A DNA stretch of 64,000 bases from Ipomoea triloba. Lineage: Eukaryota; Streptophyta; Magnoliopsida; Solanales; Convolvulaceae. The translations under genes were made by a program, and so were the position numbers. Shown here in pieces: positions 1 through 10,818 of the stretch (position 1 is its first letter; each line of letters opens with the position of its first letter). The DNA lies in NCBI RefSeq assembly GCF_003576645.1, contig NC_044925.1, positions 17,909,600-17,973,599 of the forward strand, written 5' to 3'. The notes beneath the pieces are model-generated. The model saw only the letters and a list, made by a program, of their open reading frames with translations. It searched no databases and was not told where the DNA came from.

Positions 1-646
1 ATAACTGATGCCTTCCTTCGACTGTCCTCGATCTTGACACTTGACATTTGATACTGAGTCCAACTGGACATTGGTTACATTGGTTGACAGTCCCATTTGA
101 ATAATAGGATCCCTACGCGCGGGGTTCCGACTTTTATTTCTTTATTTCTTTACTCTGCTTTACTTTACTTTATCGCTTTATGTTATTTACGTTTTAACAG
201 CTTTACTTATTTGCTTTACTATTTGAATAATTTTTGCTTATTTACATGCTTTATTATCTATGTTTATGTTTTTATTGCTTTTATATTTCTATCTGCTTAT
301 AATAATTGAGTAGTACTCCGAAAACCCTTTTGTATGTTATGTCTCCATTTCTTATAGAGCATCTATAACGGGAGCAGGCCTATGCTGGAAGCTAAAGTGT
401 GGAAAGAGGGATGCATACTTGGTTTATCCTATTATCCCTTTTCTAATTTTAAACCCCGTTTTGATCTTTAAAGTGTGGAAATATTTTCTTTATAGCTTTG
501 TGTATGCGTATATTAGAATTTACCATGTTTATTAGGATCGTTTGATGCATACCCTACATCCCAGAGCAATTTCCAAAGTGTGGAAAGGGATCTTTATTTG
601 TCTATCCTTAGAATCCCTATTCGTTCCTTTACCCTGTACCGTATGG

Positions 647-683
647 AAACATCGAGGACGATGTTTGTTTTAAAGTGTGGAAA
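647..683 (+). other. AGGA-loop hairpin followed by polypurine-like motif (copy 1)
   Basis: Stem AAACATCG, loop AGGA and stem CGATGTTT occupy 647-666, followed at 672-683 by AAAGTGTGGAAA. The same arrangement occurs at 43143-43179 in Athila-A and, inverted, at 50776-50812 in element D. Its conservation between families suggests an RNA-level function, but none is established here. Confidence 0.7.
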
Positions 684-830
684 GGACGCACTTTGTGCTT
701 TACATGCTTACATGCTTAGTATAAGAAGTTGAAGCTCATGGGAATGTTAAGCGGGTGCATTTGCAGTTTTGAAAAGAGAGTTATTATTTGTGTTATCTAG
801 AGAGAATTTTGACTAGATGCCCAAAATTTT

Positions 831-998
831 TTACTCTCGAAATATCTTTGAGGAAGTTACTTTTCGAATTTTTTACTCTCGAAATATCTTTGAGGAAGTT
901 ACTTTTCGCACTTTTTACTCTCGAAATATCTTTGAGGAAGTTACTTTTCGCACCTTTTACTCTCGAAATATCTTTGAGGAAGTTACTTTTCGCACCCA
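831..998. repeat. Tandem array, four 42-bp units
   Basis: The phrase TTACTCTCGAAATATC recurs at 831, 873, 915 and 957, an exact 42-base period. The related Athila-A copy has only one unit near 43327, so the array expanded in this element. Because 42 is a multiple of three, all frames stay open across it and produce spurious repetitive ORFs on both strands. Confidence 0.95.
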
Positions 999-1076
999 TG
1001 AGAGTGTTTAGAGCAAAATAAGTTTATATTCTTGCACCCATGAGAGTGTTTAGAGCAAAATAAGTTTATATTCTTG
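993..1076. repeat. Tandem duplication, two 42-bp units
   Basis: A 42-base segment starting CACCCATGAGAGTG at 993 is repeated perfectly from 1035. The Athila-A counterpart near 43363 has one copy. It directly abuts the four-unit array, which also has a 42-base period but a different sequence. Confidence 0.93.
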
Positions 1077-1993
1077 CCTGCTTGCATGATGTTCACCTCT
1101 TATTTACGTAGGACCTTAGTCAAGGATCTCTCGAACTGGGAGTGTGCACTTTTTAATTTGAGAAAGATAAAACTAGCGAGGCCCGGAATTGAACTAACCT
1201 TGGTAGGGCATGGGGCAAAAGGTGAGCCTGTTGGTAAGCTTAATAGAAAACAAAACCCTTGAACAAAAATAGAAAAAGGCATGAGGGGTTGACACGAGGA
1301 GAACTCAAAAAGGCAAAAGGCCAATCACCAAGTAAAAAAAAAATTTTGAGGGAAGCCAATTCGTTGGGTTGTGTTCAAACCATAGCCTTCGGTAAGCAAA
1401 AAAGCTTTATCTGGAGTCGGTTGTTCAAATAAAAAGATCCCAAGAATTGAGAAAATAGAGATGAGGTGAGCCGCTTCACGAGGATTCGGGTACCCATTGC
1501 ACTGACCTTCGAAAAAGCATGGAGCTCCATGTGAAGTCGGGTGGCTCGATGACGTTATCCTAGGAAGCGAGAAGAAAAGAGGGACCGCGCTAAGCCAAAA
1601 GCGGTGAGTGGTCCATGCCCCTACCCTCATTTACATTTACGTTGGGCTTTGGCGTATAAGGATGTAAAGTTGATTAGCTAGTGCACATCGTTCCCACTAG
1701 TGGGATCGGCTAGAGGCCCTATTTAAATAGAAGGTGAACCAAAACCTTGGAAATGCATGCTTGCGTATGGTGCGAGGAGTGTGATCCCTTGTTTTACTTG
1801 TTTATCTACGAAAGGTTTTTATTTCCCGAAAATATTTCTTGAGTTGATGACATCTGACCAAAATCCTTTGTAGATAACAAAAATGATTTCTCCCGTTTTA
1901 ACAGTCTTAGACACCCATCATTTTGACTTGCCAAAAGCTTTGTTTTACATGAGAAAAGTATCTCGGAGACTTATGTGCTTAGAAAGAAAAATG

Positions 1994-2033
1994 TCTTGCT
2001 TGAGGACAAGCAAGAAACAAAGTGTGGAAAATT
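1994..2033 (+). other. AGGA-loop hairpin and polypurine tract at the 3' LTR
   Basis: Stem TCTTGCTTG, loop AGGA and stem CAAGCAAGA lie at 1994-2015. AAAGTGTGGAAAA follows at 2019-2031, and the LTR starts two bases later at 2034. The position fits the polypurine tract that primes plus-strand DNA synthesis in LTR retrotransposons. The same hairpin and tract occur at 44318-44355 and, inverted, at 49656-49693. Confidence 0.8.
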
Positions 2034-3080
2034 TGATAAGCCTCCGAGATACCCTTAAATCAAGCACATTTTAGGGTGTTTTACCACGTCTATAGCATCC
2101 TTACATGGTAAATTATGCTCATAAATGCTTGAAAATCACTAACTGACACACAAAAGCTACTTTTAGCCTAAAGGAGGTGAAACAGGAGTCCCGGGAGCAA
2201 AATGAACCAAAAGCTGAGCTTAAAGAGCGAACCAGACAAGATCGAAGCCCCGGAGGACCTATTAGGATGGCCACACGCGTGTGAGCGTGCGTGGAATTAA
2301 TCCAGTAGCCTCCCACGCACACTCACACGCGTGTGAGCAAGCGTGGAGACTGCACTGCGCGAATTTCGACTAGGGTTGCTTTTTCGGAGACTATTTAAAC
2401 CCCTTTGATGGATTTTCAGAGGAGGTTCCCAGAAAATTAGTTTTTCCTTTCTTAGTTTTTCCTTTGGAGAACTTTCTCCATTTTTCTTAGTTTTTTAGAT
2501 TAGATCAATCTCTATTGTAGAAGACAACAAGCTTGGATTGAAGATCTTCTTCTCTCTAGGTGATTTCTATTTCATTTCTATAAATTTTAGTTATCTTGTT
2601 CTTGGATTAAATTAGGATAGAGTGTAGCTTAAGTGTTTGATAAAATTCCTCTTAGAACTTTGGATGCTTGAAGGCACTCCTAAGTCAAAGAAGCCTTAGT
2701 ACACAAAGGTGGAAAAGGACTAAGACAACACACTCTTGAATAGCCAATATCCTAGCAATCCCGATCCATGACCTTAGACACTCCACAATGCAACATCCAT
2801 GAACACTATCCAATCCCTACCCATTTTACATATTTACAAAATCTCTTTTTACTTTACTACTCTCTTGCACTCAAAACTAACCAAATGAACTACTCTCACT
2901 CACAAATCCACCCTTCACCACACTCGAATCCTATGCATGATCCAATCAAGTAAACTCCCGAACACTTGACACACCTCCACGTCCCTCCTTCGAGACCGAT
3001 ACTCGGGGAGTCACAGACTTTCCGTTTTAACATACAAATATCTTTTGACATCTCAACCACCACGCAAAACTCCAATGTCA
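2034..3080 (+). mobile_element. 3' LTR of Athila-type element, family A, internally deleted
   Basis: It begins TGATAAG, ends in CCAATGTCA, and matches the family-A LTRs at 24605-25934 and 59904-61243. It is about 280 bases shorter: after GGATTAAATTAG near 2615 it jumps directly to the segment GTGTAGCTTAAGTG, losing a block the other copies keep. It contains the family's TATTTAAA box at 2392-2399 and GC-rich palindromes around 2274 and 2318. The expected duplicated target on the right would be TTCTC; its partner is outside the window. Confidence 0.9.
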
Positions 3081-4739
3081 TTCTCCACCTCATTCTGGTT
3101 TATCAAATGACGAAGGGTGGAACGAGATTCAGCGATGGTATCAAGAAAATCATGCTGAAGCTCATCCCCCACCACAAGGACAAAACCAACCTCGTCCCGA
3201 GAACTTTGACAAAGACTACCTTCGTTACCTTGAGGAAATGCTTGAACCTGTGTAACACCCCAATTTTCAACTCTTACATTTATTACAAAATCCGTAATAA
3301 AACATCAGCGGAAGCTTACATCCTATCGGCAGAAAACTGGGTGCTACCGCCACACCTAGAGTGAATTCTATCACCTCTTTGACAAACTCCACTCTAAGTG
3401 CACAGGCTAAACTTACAACACCAACATACTACAACAACATCATAGTAGACCTTAACCTGCACTTCTCTTCTATTCTGAGCTCATCGGCTACAGAAGTACT
3501 CACTAAACTGCATCTGATAAAAACAATACACATTGAAGTGTAGTTAGCGCGACGGCTAAGTAAGGATATCCATGGGTTATTCAAAACTAAATAAAGGTTT
3601 TGTAAAAATTGTTACATAGAAAACCCTATACCTTACTCATCGACAAATATTCTACCTGCAACAGTTATAAAGAGCAACTTGCATACACTATGAGCAAAAT
3701 TCAATAACGTCTCATGTCATTTTCCCTCTTGACAAGGTCATTTGGTAATCATTTTCATACCCAGTAATATATTAATAAACAATTAAGTATACTAGTAAGT
3801 AGTAGAAAACATAAATCACCCATCTTGCTTGTAATCACTTTTAGTAGAAAAACCTTTCCCTCATAATGAAATTCTCATCACTTTTCACTTTTCAAAGAGA
3901 GAGATCACCCACAACCTTTGGGTACTTAAACTTGTCACATCTTTCTTTCCCGTAGCTACAGCGTAACTACATTCGTATTTCAAAATTCCACTTAGTCCTA
4001 GATAGAAAGTGTGAGGCCTTTGGAGTCCTTTCTCCACTTTTGACCACTTAGATCGTTGAACTCGGGTTCAGTGGTCATCGCCAGGTCTAATACTGATCCC
4101 TTGGACTTATAGGAGCGTTGGAATGACTCCTAGCTAGCCTCACTAGGTTCATAAGAACGACACCTACCCGAACATAGAGTGACTATACTTAAGTGTGCAC
4201 ACCCCCGTAGGAGTACCTTTTCCTTCCGGGTGATATAGTACTCGGCGAATAGACTTCGCCCACAGTATGATTGATCATACACATAATTAGCATGCGGAAT
4301 AGGCACTTTAAGCTCATCTTTATTCCGTGGTTAACAAGATCCTTCACCACTTTACTAGAACTAAGGTTTGAAAACATTTTTCTATTCTTTTCCCTTTCTT
4401 GCTTGGAAAATAGTTTGGACATACTTGGGTCAATCCCAATACTCGGAAGGTAATTCTCCTTTTAACCCGATTCAAAAATTCTCCCTTTCTTTTTCAAGAC
4501 ATTTGGATGATCCACTAACATCCTTTCACAAAAGTAATTCAAGTGTAACTACTCTACACTTTCAACTCCACATTTATCACATAAGTCTCAATGCATATAA
4601 CATATACATTTCCAAACTTCAGCATAGACATAACACATAACATATATCTATTCTTCTCACTAACCACATATATAATTGTGGGTTGTACATACCATATACT
4701 ATACACAAAAGGTGACATTTTATTAATACATACATACCC

Positions 4740-5300
4740 ATATATGTACCTATATATATACGGTTTTCATATATATATATACACACAAATCACATACATA
4801 AATTATATATATATGTGTATACTATACTACCCGTATGTACATACTATATATATATATAGGTACATAATAGCTATAATATATATATATATATATATATATA
4901 GGTACATAATAGCTATAATATATATATATATATTACTATATAGGTACATAATAGCTATAATATATATATATATATTACACGTACATCCATACTATTATAT
5001 ATGTACATAATACTTATAATTTATATATATATATACCCATGCCTGCATTGTTTATATATAAGTACACAATGCTTANGCCACGTGGGAGTTGGAAAGCGTT
5101 ATGATGGAACGTTATCCAGAGTTATTTGGCTCAGGTGTGTAGGATCGATTTACTTGCTATATGCTTAAATAAATTTGTGTACTAAGATTAGGCATACTAA
5201 GATTTATATGTACATATATATATAGCTTAATTACACACACACACCATACGTGAACATATATATATACATATATTTCCATACAGTTTCATATATATATATA
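4740..5300. repeat. TA-rich microsatellite with short tandem units
   Basis: Long TA runs alternate with GGTACATAATAGCTATAATA, seen three times between 4858 and 4970. A degenerate fourth copy follows near 5001. The region lies in TE1. Long open frames across it are composition artefacts. Confidence 0.85.
5076..5076. other. Single N, probable assembly join
   Basis: One unresolved base lies between a TA-rich stretch and a less AT-biased segment starting GCCACGTGGGAG. Unlike the Ns at 28174 and 56455, no duplicated flank is visible. Confidence 0.6.
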
Positions 5301-6834
5301 ATGTAACCCCTCGTCTATTTCGATAAGTTTGAGGTTCAGAAAATATGTCTTTAAGCTATGACATTCATAAGATAAGTGACCGATGCTTCAAAATAATTTT
5401 TTTTTTAAGGAAGTATAGTTGTTATTAAGTTGCGATCGTTCGTGCCGGTCACGAACCGTAAAATTTTAGAAGCTGGTATTCGGACCCGATTATCCTAGGA
5501 AATGGATTATTAGACACCATATTATTATTCTTGAACTTCCTATTCAATTAAAATCAGCCCATAGTAGCGAAAATTTATTTTGATCGTACATCGCTAAAAT
5601 TTCGCGGTGTACCGAACCTAGCCCAATTTTGAGGGTTAGTCTGGAATAAATTTTTGGTTTCGAGAATTATTCTATCCAGATTATTTTCTACCGAAACTTT
5701 ATCTGTTTGGACCCCAACTGATAAGTTTGAAAATACTTCATTATTTTATTCTATTTTTTTTTCCCCATAAAAACATCTTACCTCAAAAGGAAGAATACCC
5801 AAAGCCAATTTATTCCATTTGTTCTTCTTCTTCTTCTTCCTTGGCCGAATTTCAAAAGAGAGAAAGAGAGGTGACTTCCACCATTTTCCTCCATTAAAAC
5901 CATAGCCAAGCTTGTACACAACTCTCCAATTTGTTCGGTAAGATTTCAATATTATTCGGTAGAAAGCTTTGTATTCCTTCCTAGATCATGAATCTAAGTA
6001 TAGTTTCTTAAATATGTTGTTATGGTGGTGTATTCTACCAAGGGTTTTTCGGTGAAACTTGGGGATAAAGGTTCAAGACTACTTTTACGGTGATATTACA
6101 CACTTGTGAGGTAAGGAATTCCCTTAAGTTGGAATTAGTCACTTGAATTTGGATAATTGATTTTAGTTGAAATATGGTGTTTTTGGAGCTTTGGGAATAT
6201 TTTCGTATACAAGTTCATAGCTTGGATATGCTTGTATATGTTGTATTTATGTCTATATAAGCCTATACTTGTGGAAATAGAGAAAGGAAATCAGGACAGA
6301 TTTCTGTCAGTAACTTCCGTGAATTTCTGGGAAAAATCGGTAAATTATTTTGGTCCAATTTTTTTTATACATGTATTTCTATAAGTGTAGAAGCCGCATA
6401 TAAACTTTCATAATTTTTGGAGTAGTATAAGTATGGTTTTCGGAATTTTTCCCAAAACTGGTCCAGAGAAGGAAAAATGCTGGACAGCACACTGCCAAGG
6501 GCAAAAATGGAATTTTCTGTGTAAATTCGTGAACCTAGGTGACCAAAAATTTTTATGAACATCAAGTACTATGAGTTAGGGTTCTACCATAAAAATTTCA
6601 AGTGAAAAAGAGTTCGGGAACTATTTTTACCGGCTCAATCTTTCGGACTGCGCAAAACTGTAATTTCTGGACAGAAACTGTCAAAATCAATTTTGACAAA
6701 AATATTTTTTTTGTAACAAAACTAGTGACGAAATTTTGGGATGTCACAACCATATTTGGATGAAATAAATTATTTTGAAAATACTATTTGATTCCAGGAA
6801 AGAAAAAGAAAAATGTTTTCAAACCCTTAGTTTC

Positions 6835-6985
6835 TGGAATAAGGTGGGGACCTTCGGGAAGGCTTAAACGCCACGGCCCGGGGTTGGAATAAGGTTGGAC
6901 CTATGGGAGGGCTGGAGTGCCATGGCCCTAGGTTGGGATAAGGAGACCGACGGGAAGGCAGGGAAATGCCACTGCCCAAGGTTTG
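6835..6985. repeat. Degenerate tandem repeat, about three units
   Basis: GGAATAAGG, GGAATAAGG and GGGATAAGG each begin a unit of roughly 50-60 bases that continues through a GGGAAGGC-like segment to CCACGGCCC, CCATGGCCC or CCACTGCCC. It lies in TE2. Confidence 0.7.
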
Positions 6986-7050
6986 AGAAGGAGAATTGAG
7001 AAATGTTCAAAGTGCTTACTCAGGGGAAACTAAGTGGAAAATTTTTGACT

Positions 7051-7196
7051 ATGAAAATTATTGCTACTCTGGGCTGCGGTTCAGAGTATTATAAGCATTA
7101 GAGCTGCGGTTCTATTTGCAAATGAAAATTTTTGTTACTCTGGGCTGCGGTTCAGATTATTATAAGCATTAGAGCTGCGGTTCTATTTGCAAATGA
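7051..7196. repeat. Tandem duplication, 71-bp period
   Basis: The segment ATGAAAATTATTGCTACTC at 7051 and its near copy at 7122 each run into GGGCTGCGGTTCAGA and end in TTCTATTTGCAAATGA. The second copy differs at a few bases. It lies in TE2. Confidence 0.9.
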
Positions 7197-7491
7197 TGAA
7201 ATTCCTGGAAATGTGAAATTTTGCAAACTTGTCTGAAAAGGGCATGAAAATTATTTTGAGTGGCAAGTTATGACTTCATTCTTATTTGAGAAAAGCTTTA
7301 TATGATTTAACGTTTATACGCTATTATACTATCTATAAATCGTTTCGTTACAGGCAGATTTTCAAATCATGGTAAAACTTTATAAAGCTTTTAGATTATC
7401 TATGTTTTCAAACCTTTGTCTACTTTTAAGTGACAAATGGATTTCCTTACTTAGCCGTCGTGCTAACTACACTTCGTTGTGTTCTTAACAG

Positions 7492-7983
7492 ATGTCTAGG
7501 GTAGGCTCGTGTAGCCCACCTGACTCGGATCCTTCCGAGTTGGAGTTCCCTATCTACGATCATGATGATTATGTACAGTACTTAGTTGATGTCGACCCGT
7601 ATGCTCTTGGATTCGCTCCTGACTCTCCAGCTCCGGCTTATGTTCCTGCTATTCCTTCCCCACCGTACAGTCCTCCTCCGACTTACCCAACTACACCCTC
7701 TCATATCCCGGTTCGCAGTAGCCAGCCAAATTTTCTGGATGGGGCCAGGTCTAGGTTTGGGTCTTTTCCAGTAGAGGTGTTGGAAGGGAGTGATCCCTTA
7801 GAATTTGTTGTCTTTTATCCCTGTCCGTGGAATCTCGCTCCTTCGGAACATTGGGATGAGTGGTCCATGATGTACACTCCTAGTTACTTCCTAGATCATC
7901 TCACCTGGGTTGCGGGCAACTGGCATCTTGTATGGGGGACGTACTCCGAACCGGAGTACCGCCCCTTAGAAGAGGATGACTGA
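7492..7983 (+). CDS. 163-codon proline- and aspartate-rich ORF within TE2, function unknown
   Basis: The ATG at 7492 follows directly on TTCTTAACAG, a good match to a plant 3' splice site, and the frame ends with TGA at 7981-7983. The product is acidic (many Asp and Glu near both ends), proline-rich in residues about 40-75, and rich in Trp and Tyr in the last third. No domain, signal peptide or membrane segment is visible. At the equivalent place TE1 has only a short frame and TE3 none, so this may be captured host sequence or a family-specific gene. Codon positions look less AT-biased than the flanking LTR-like DNA. Homology is not recognised. Confidence 0.45.
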   Translation: MSRVGSCSPPDSDPSELEFPIYDHDDYVQYLVDVDPYALGFAPDSPAPAYVPAIPSPPYSPPPTYPTTPSHIPVRSSQPNFLDGARSRFGSFPVEVLEGSDPLEFVVFYPCPWNLAPSEHWDEWSMMYTPSYFLDHLTWVAGNWHLVWGTYSEPEYRPLEEDD

Positions 7984-9484
7984 TTAGAAAGGTTATGGGA
8001 GGAACCCTTTTGTTGTGTACATGTATCTTTTGTAGCCATGATGAACTTAGCTGGCTAGTAAGTTGTAATTAAACTCTTGTATATATTCTGGTAGTTAGTG
8101 TAGCTACCCCTTTTGCTCACCTATATATATATGTATGAAGATATGTTGGGTAATGATGATGATGATGTGAAATAGTTTTCTTGTTAGCCTGTGCACCTAG
8201 AGTGAACTCTGTCTGGTCTTGGCTGGGTTTAGTCTAGGTGTGGCGGTAACTACTCCGGATGTACGGTATAGCCGAGCCGGGGTGTTACATATAAGCATAA
8301 AACACATATATACATATATACTATACTACATTTACACACACATACATTACACCCATTTTATAATATACCTAGTATACTTAAATTAAATATTTTGAGCACA
8401 TTGACAATCACCTAGCACTCATCATGTTTCAACCAAGCTAACAATTATCTAGTTTCAAACAACCTCAACCAATTAAAGGGATTCCTTACCTCAAATGGGT
8501 TCCAAACCTTGTAGGAGATCCTTGTAGATGTTTTCCCCCAATTCACCCTAAAACCCTAGAATTCCATCAACCACATAACACATGATTTTAAGAAATTTTA
8601 ACTTAGATTCATGTTCTAGGATGCAAAATAAAGCTATTTACCGAATAAAATTGGAGTTTTACCGAATATCTTGGAGGTTTGTGTGGAGATCTTGGCTATG
8701 GAAGTTGGAGCTTTGAAGAAGATGATGACAATTTCACCCTCTCTCTCTCTTTGAGTATTTCGGCCACACTAGGGGGAAAGAAGAAGGAAAATTGGGTTTT
8801 TATGGTCTTGGTCAATGGTTGACTAGTCCACTCCTTTTAGGATAAGATCTCACCTAATTTGGAATAAAATAATCCAAAATATCTTAACTTAGACTGCTTG
8901 GGATTAAATCAGATGAATTCTTGGTAGAAACTAATTCAATTCAAATAATTCTCGAACCCAAAAATTTATTCCAGTCTAGAACTCAAAATTGGGCTAGGTT
9001 CGGTACACCGCGAAATTTCGCGATGTTACGATCAAAAATAATTTTGGCTGCTATGGCTAATCAAATAAAATAGGAAATTCAAGAATAATAGTAGGGTGTC
9101 TAAAAATCCATTTCTTAGGAAAAACGGGTCCGAATAGTAGTTCCTAAAATTCTTACGGTTCGTGACCGGTACGTAGGATCGCAGCTTAATAACAATTATA
9201 CTCACTTATAAAAATTCTTTTGAAGTATCGGGAGATCATAACTCATGTATGTCAATACCTTAGGATAAAATAATAATGTTAGGAAAATACGGGGTATTAC
9301 AACCTGTTTAAGCTCCTAACGAGTCCACTGTTCAAGAGAATGAACCTGGATATGCCCCTATGCCTCCCTATTGGGACCATGAGGTGAGGGAGTGGCGACG
9401 CTTTCATGAAGACTTAGCCCTGAGCACACGACCTGTTCAAAGCCCTTCGACTCCGGAGAGCAGTCAAGGACAAAGCATGGTGTC

Positions 9485-10760
9485 TGATAAGCACCGAGAA
9501 TAGTCTATTTTAAGGGTCATTTACGGGCTAGAATTGTATAGTTTATTACCCATTTCATAAGGATTTCGTGCATTTATACTCAGATGTGACCAAAACTTCT
9601 AACACGACCATAGAAAATGTTTTTAAGCTATTCTACAGCCAAAAGGAGGACTTAAGGCCAAAACTGAGCAAGAAATGAAGAAACCATGAAGCAGGAGCCT
9701 CCCACGCAGCCTCACACGCGTGTGGAGGGGCGTGGAATATTTCTAGTAGCTCCCCACGCCCTCCACCATGCGTGTGAAGTGATCGCGGACAGCCCTAAAA
9801 TTCTGCTGCGGAAATTGACTATCTTGCCCCTATTTTGCTCCCACTATGTAAGGCTCATTATCCCAAGACCTAGAGGGATGAGGAGGCACCCAATAATCTT
9901 TAGATCTAGATTTTTCTTTCTAATTTCTTCCCCTTTGGGGGATGAAGACAAATACTCCTCCTTAGATTAGAGTAGATTAGGCTATGAAGAAGATGATGTA
10001 GATTCAAAGCTTTATTTAGGTAACATACTTCTCTTATTATAAAGTTTGATCTTTTATATTCTTGCTTTGTTTCTTTTGTTGTTATTCATGCTTTATATGC
10101 TAGAGTAGTGTAGTTTGGGTGTGTGTGCCCTTGTTAACCAATGGATTGATGCTTAGATTTTATCTTATGATCTTGAGTATTGTGGGAGTATGATTGATGT
10201 TTGTATGGATGATGTTGTTCAAACTTTGCTTCTATTTTCGGCCGGGATAGTTAGTGAACTGAGTGGAAGTGAGAGAGTGCGCGATAGCGGCCTCTCACTA
10301 GCCCAACTCATTTATATCTCCGCTCTTAGTCTGAAAGGATGAGATTCGAGAGGAGTGGTAGGCAAGGTGTTCGATAAAATGCCTCAACCGAATGAGGATT
10401 GAGAGTCTGAGTGTGACGCCACTCGGTACCAATACCGTGACTCCCTAGTTCAATCCCGAAACCCAATTCCAAGCTACCTACGATAATCAATCATTTGGCT
10501 TAGCATTGACATGCATCCTATCCCCTTCCTTTCCCTTTTGTATTTTCTATCTTAATCTTACCTTCAAACCCTTCACAAAACCAACCATGAACAAAACCTC
10601 TCCCTATGATTCTTGAAACTCTTACCTTTCAACCTCATAAATGCCAACATAAATTCAGTTCCCATTCGCCATCCTTGAGAGACACGACACTCGGGGAGTC
10701 TTGACTCTTCGTTTTAACACCTACCACCCACATTCACTCACACTAAAACTAACAACATCA
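9485..10760 (+). mobile_element. Solo LTR, Athila-like family B
   Basis: It runs from TGATAAGCACC to AACATCA and is flanked by GTGTC at 9480-9484 and 10761-10765. It matches the family-B LTR at 48394-49655 in length and content, including the GC-rich ACGCGTGT palindrome region near 9714 and the conserved 3' part with CACTCGGGGAGTC. With internal sequence absent and targets duplicated, it is the product of LTR-LTR recombination. Confidence 0.9.
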
Positions 10761-10818
10761 GTGTCCACTGCCAATAGCAGGCAAGCTAAGACAATAGCTA
10801 AGGGAAAGGGTAAGATGA

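Larger units (their letters stand above)
1..2033 (+). other. 3' untranslated region of an Athila-type element (family A)
   Basis: The first bases align with the stop codon of the Athila ORF that ends at 42513, so the window opens at the end of that ORF in a related copy. The whole stretch is a diverged copy of 42510-44357. It has no credible coding frame. It holds the dispersed motif AAAGTGTGGAAA near 390, 470, 570, 672 and 2019, two tandem arrays, and two hairpins with an AGGA loop. It ends exactly at the 3' LTR. The 5' part of this element lies outside the window. Confidence 0.8.
5302..8289 (+). mobile_element. TE2: plus-strand relative of TE1 nested within it
   Basis: It begins TGTAACCCC at 5302, ends GGGGTGTTACA at 8289, and is flanked by TATAA at 5297-5301 and 8290-8294. 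Its 3' part matches TE1: a stretch starting TTACTTAGCCGTCG, an acceptor-like TTCTTAACAG, and a terminal block with CACCTAGAGTGAACTC and CTAGGTGTGGCGGTA. Between the acceptor-like site and the terminal block it carries a 163-codon ORF that TE1 and TE3 lack. No Pol coding is present. An internal GGGATGTCACA near 6740 resembles the terminus and may mark an internal boundary. Confidence 0.75.
3251..9301 (-). mobile_element. TE1: minus-strand element with TGTAATACCCC termini, probable solo LTR, carrying TE2
   Basis: Read on the minus strand it starts TGTAATACCCC at 9301 and ends GGGGTGTTACA at 3251, flanked by ACCTG at 3246-3250 and 9302-9306. Without the nested TE2 it is about 3.06 kb. It has no Gag or Pol coding and no visible primer site, so a solo LTR of a long-LTR Ty3/gypsy family or a non-autonomous derivative are both possible. 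The sequence around 8890-9300 is a diverged inverted match of 5310-5690 in TE2, showing common family. A single N lies inside at 5076. Confidence 0.75.
3082..10818 (+). pseudogene. C-terminal fragment of an unrecognised ORF, split by two insertions
   Basis: Three pieces read through in one frame when insertions and duplicated targets are ignored: 3082-3250, 9307-9484 and 10766-10818. The frame ends at TAG 10816-10818 after a lysine-rich tail. The product is hydrophilic, rich in proline, glutamate and tryptophan, with no known motif. One in-frame TAA sits just right of the first insertion (from 9308), one C-to-T change from a glutamine codon. It lies upstream of the Copia-B extra ORF, so it may be that element's counterpart of the small ORF at 34301; I could not confirm homology. 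The 5' part was lost where the Athila LTR ends at 3080. Confidence 0.5.

Noticed and set aside
793..1021. Repetitive ORFs on both strands with a 14-residue period
   Set aside because: They come from a 42-bp non-coding tandem array; the related Athila-A region has only one unit.
831..1076. CRISPR-like array
   Set aside because: Units are directly adjacent without unique spacers, and the context is a plant retrotransposon.
1170..1210. tRNA-like sequence (GAGGCCCGGAATTGAACTAACC)
   Set aside because: A T-arm-like word is present, but no cloverleaf could be found around it.
4591..5010. 139-codon ORF rich in Ile and Tyr
   Set aside because: It is translation of a TA microsatellite in TE1.
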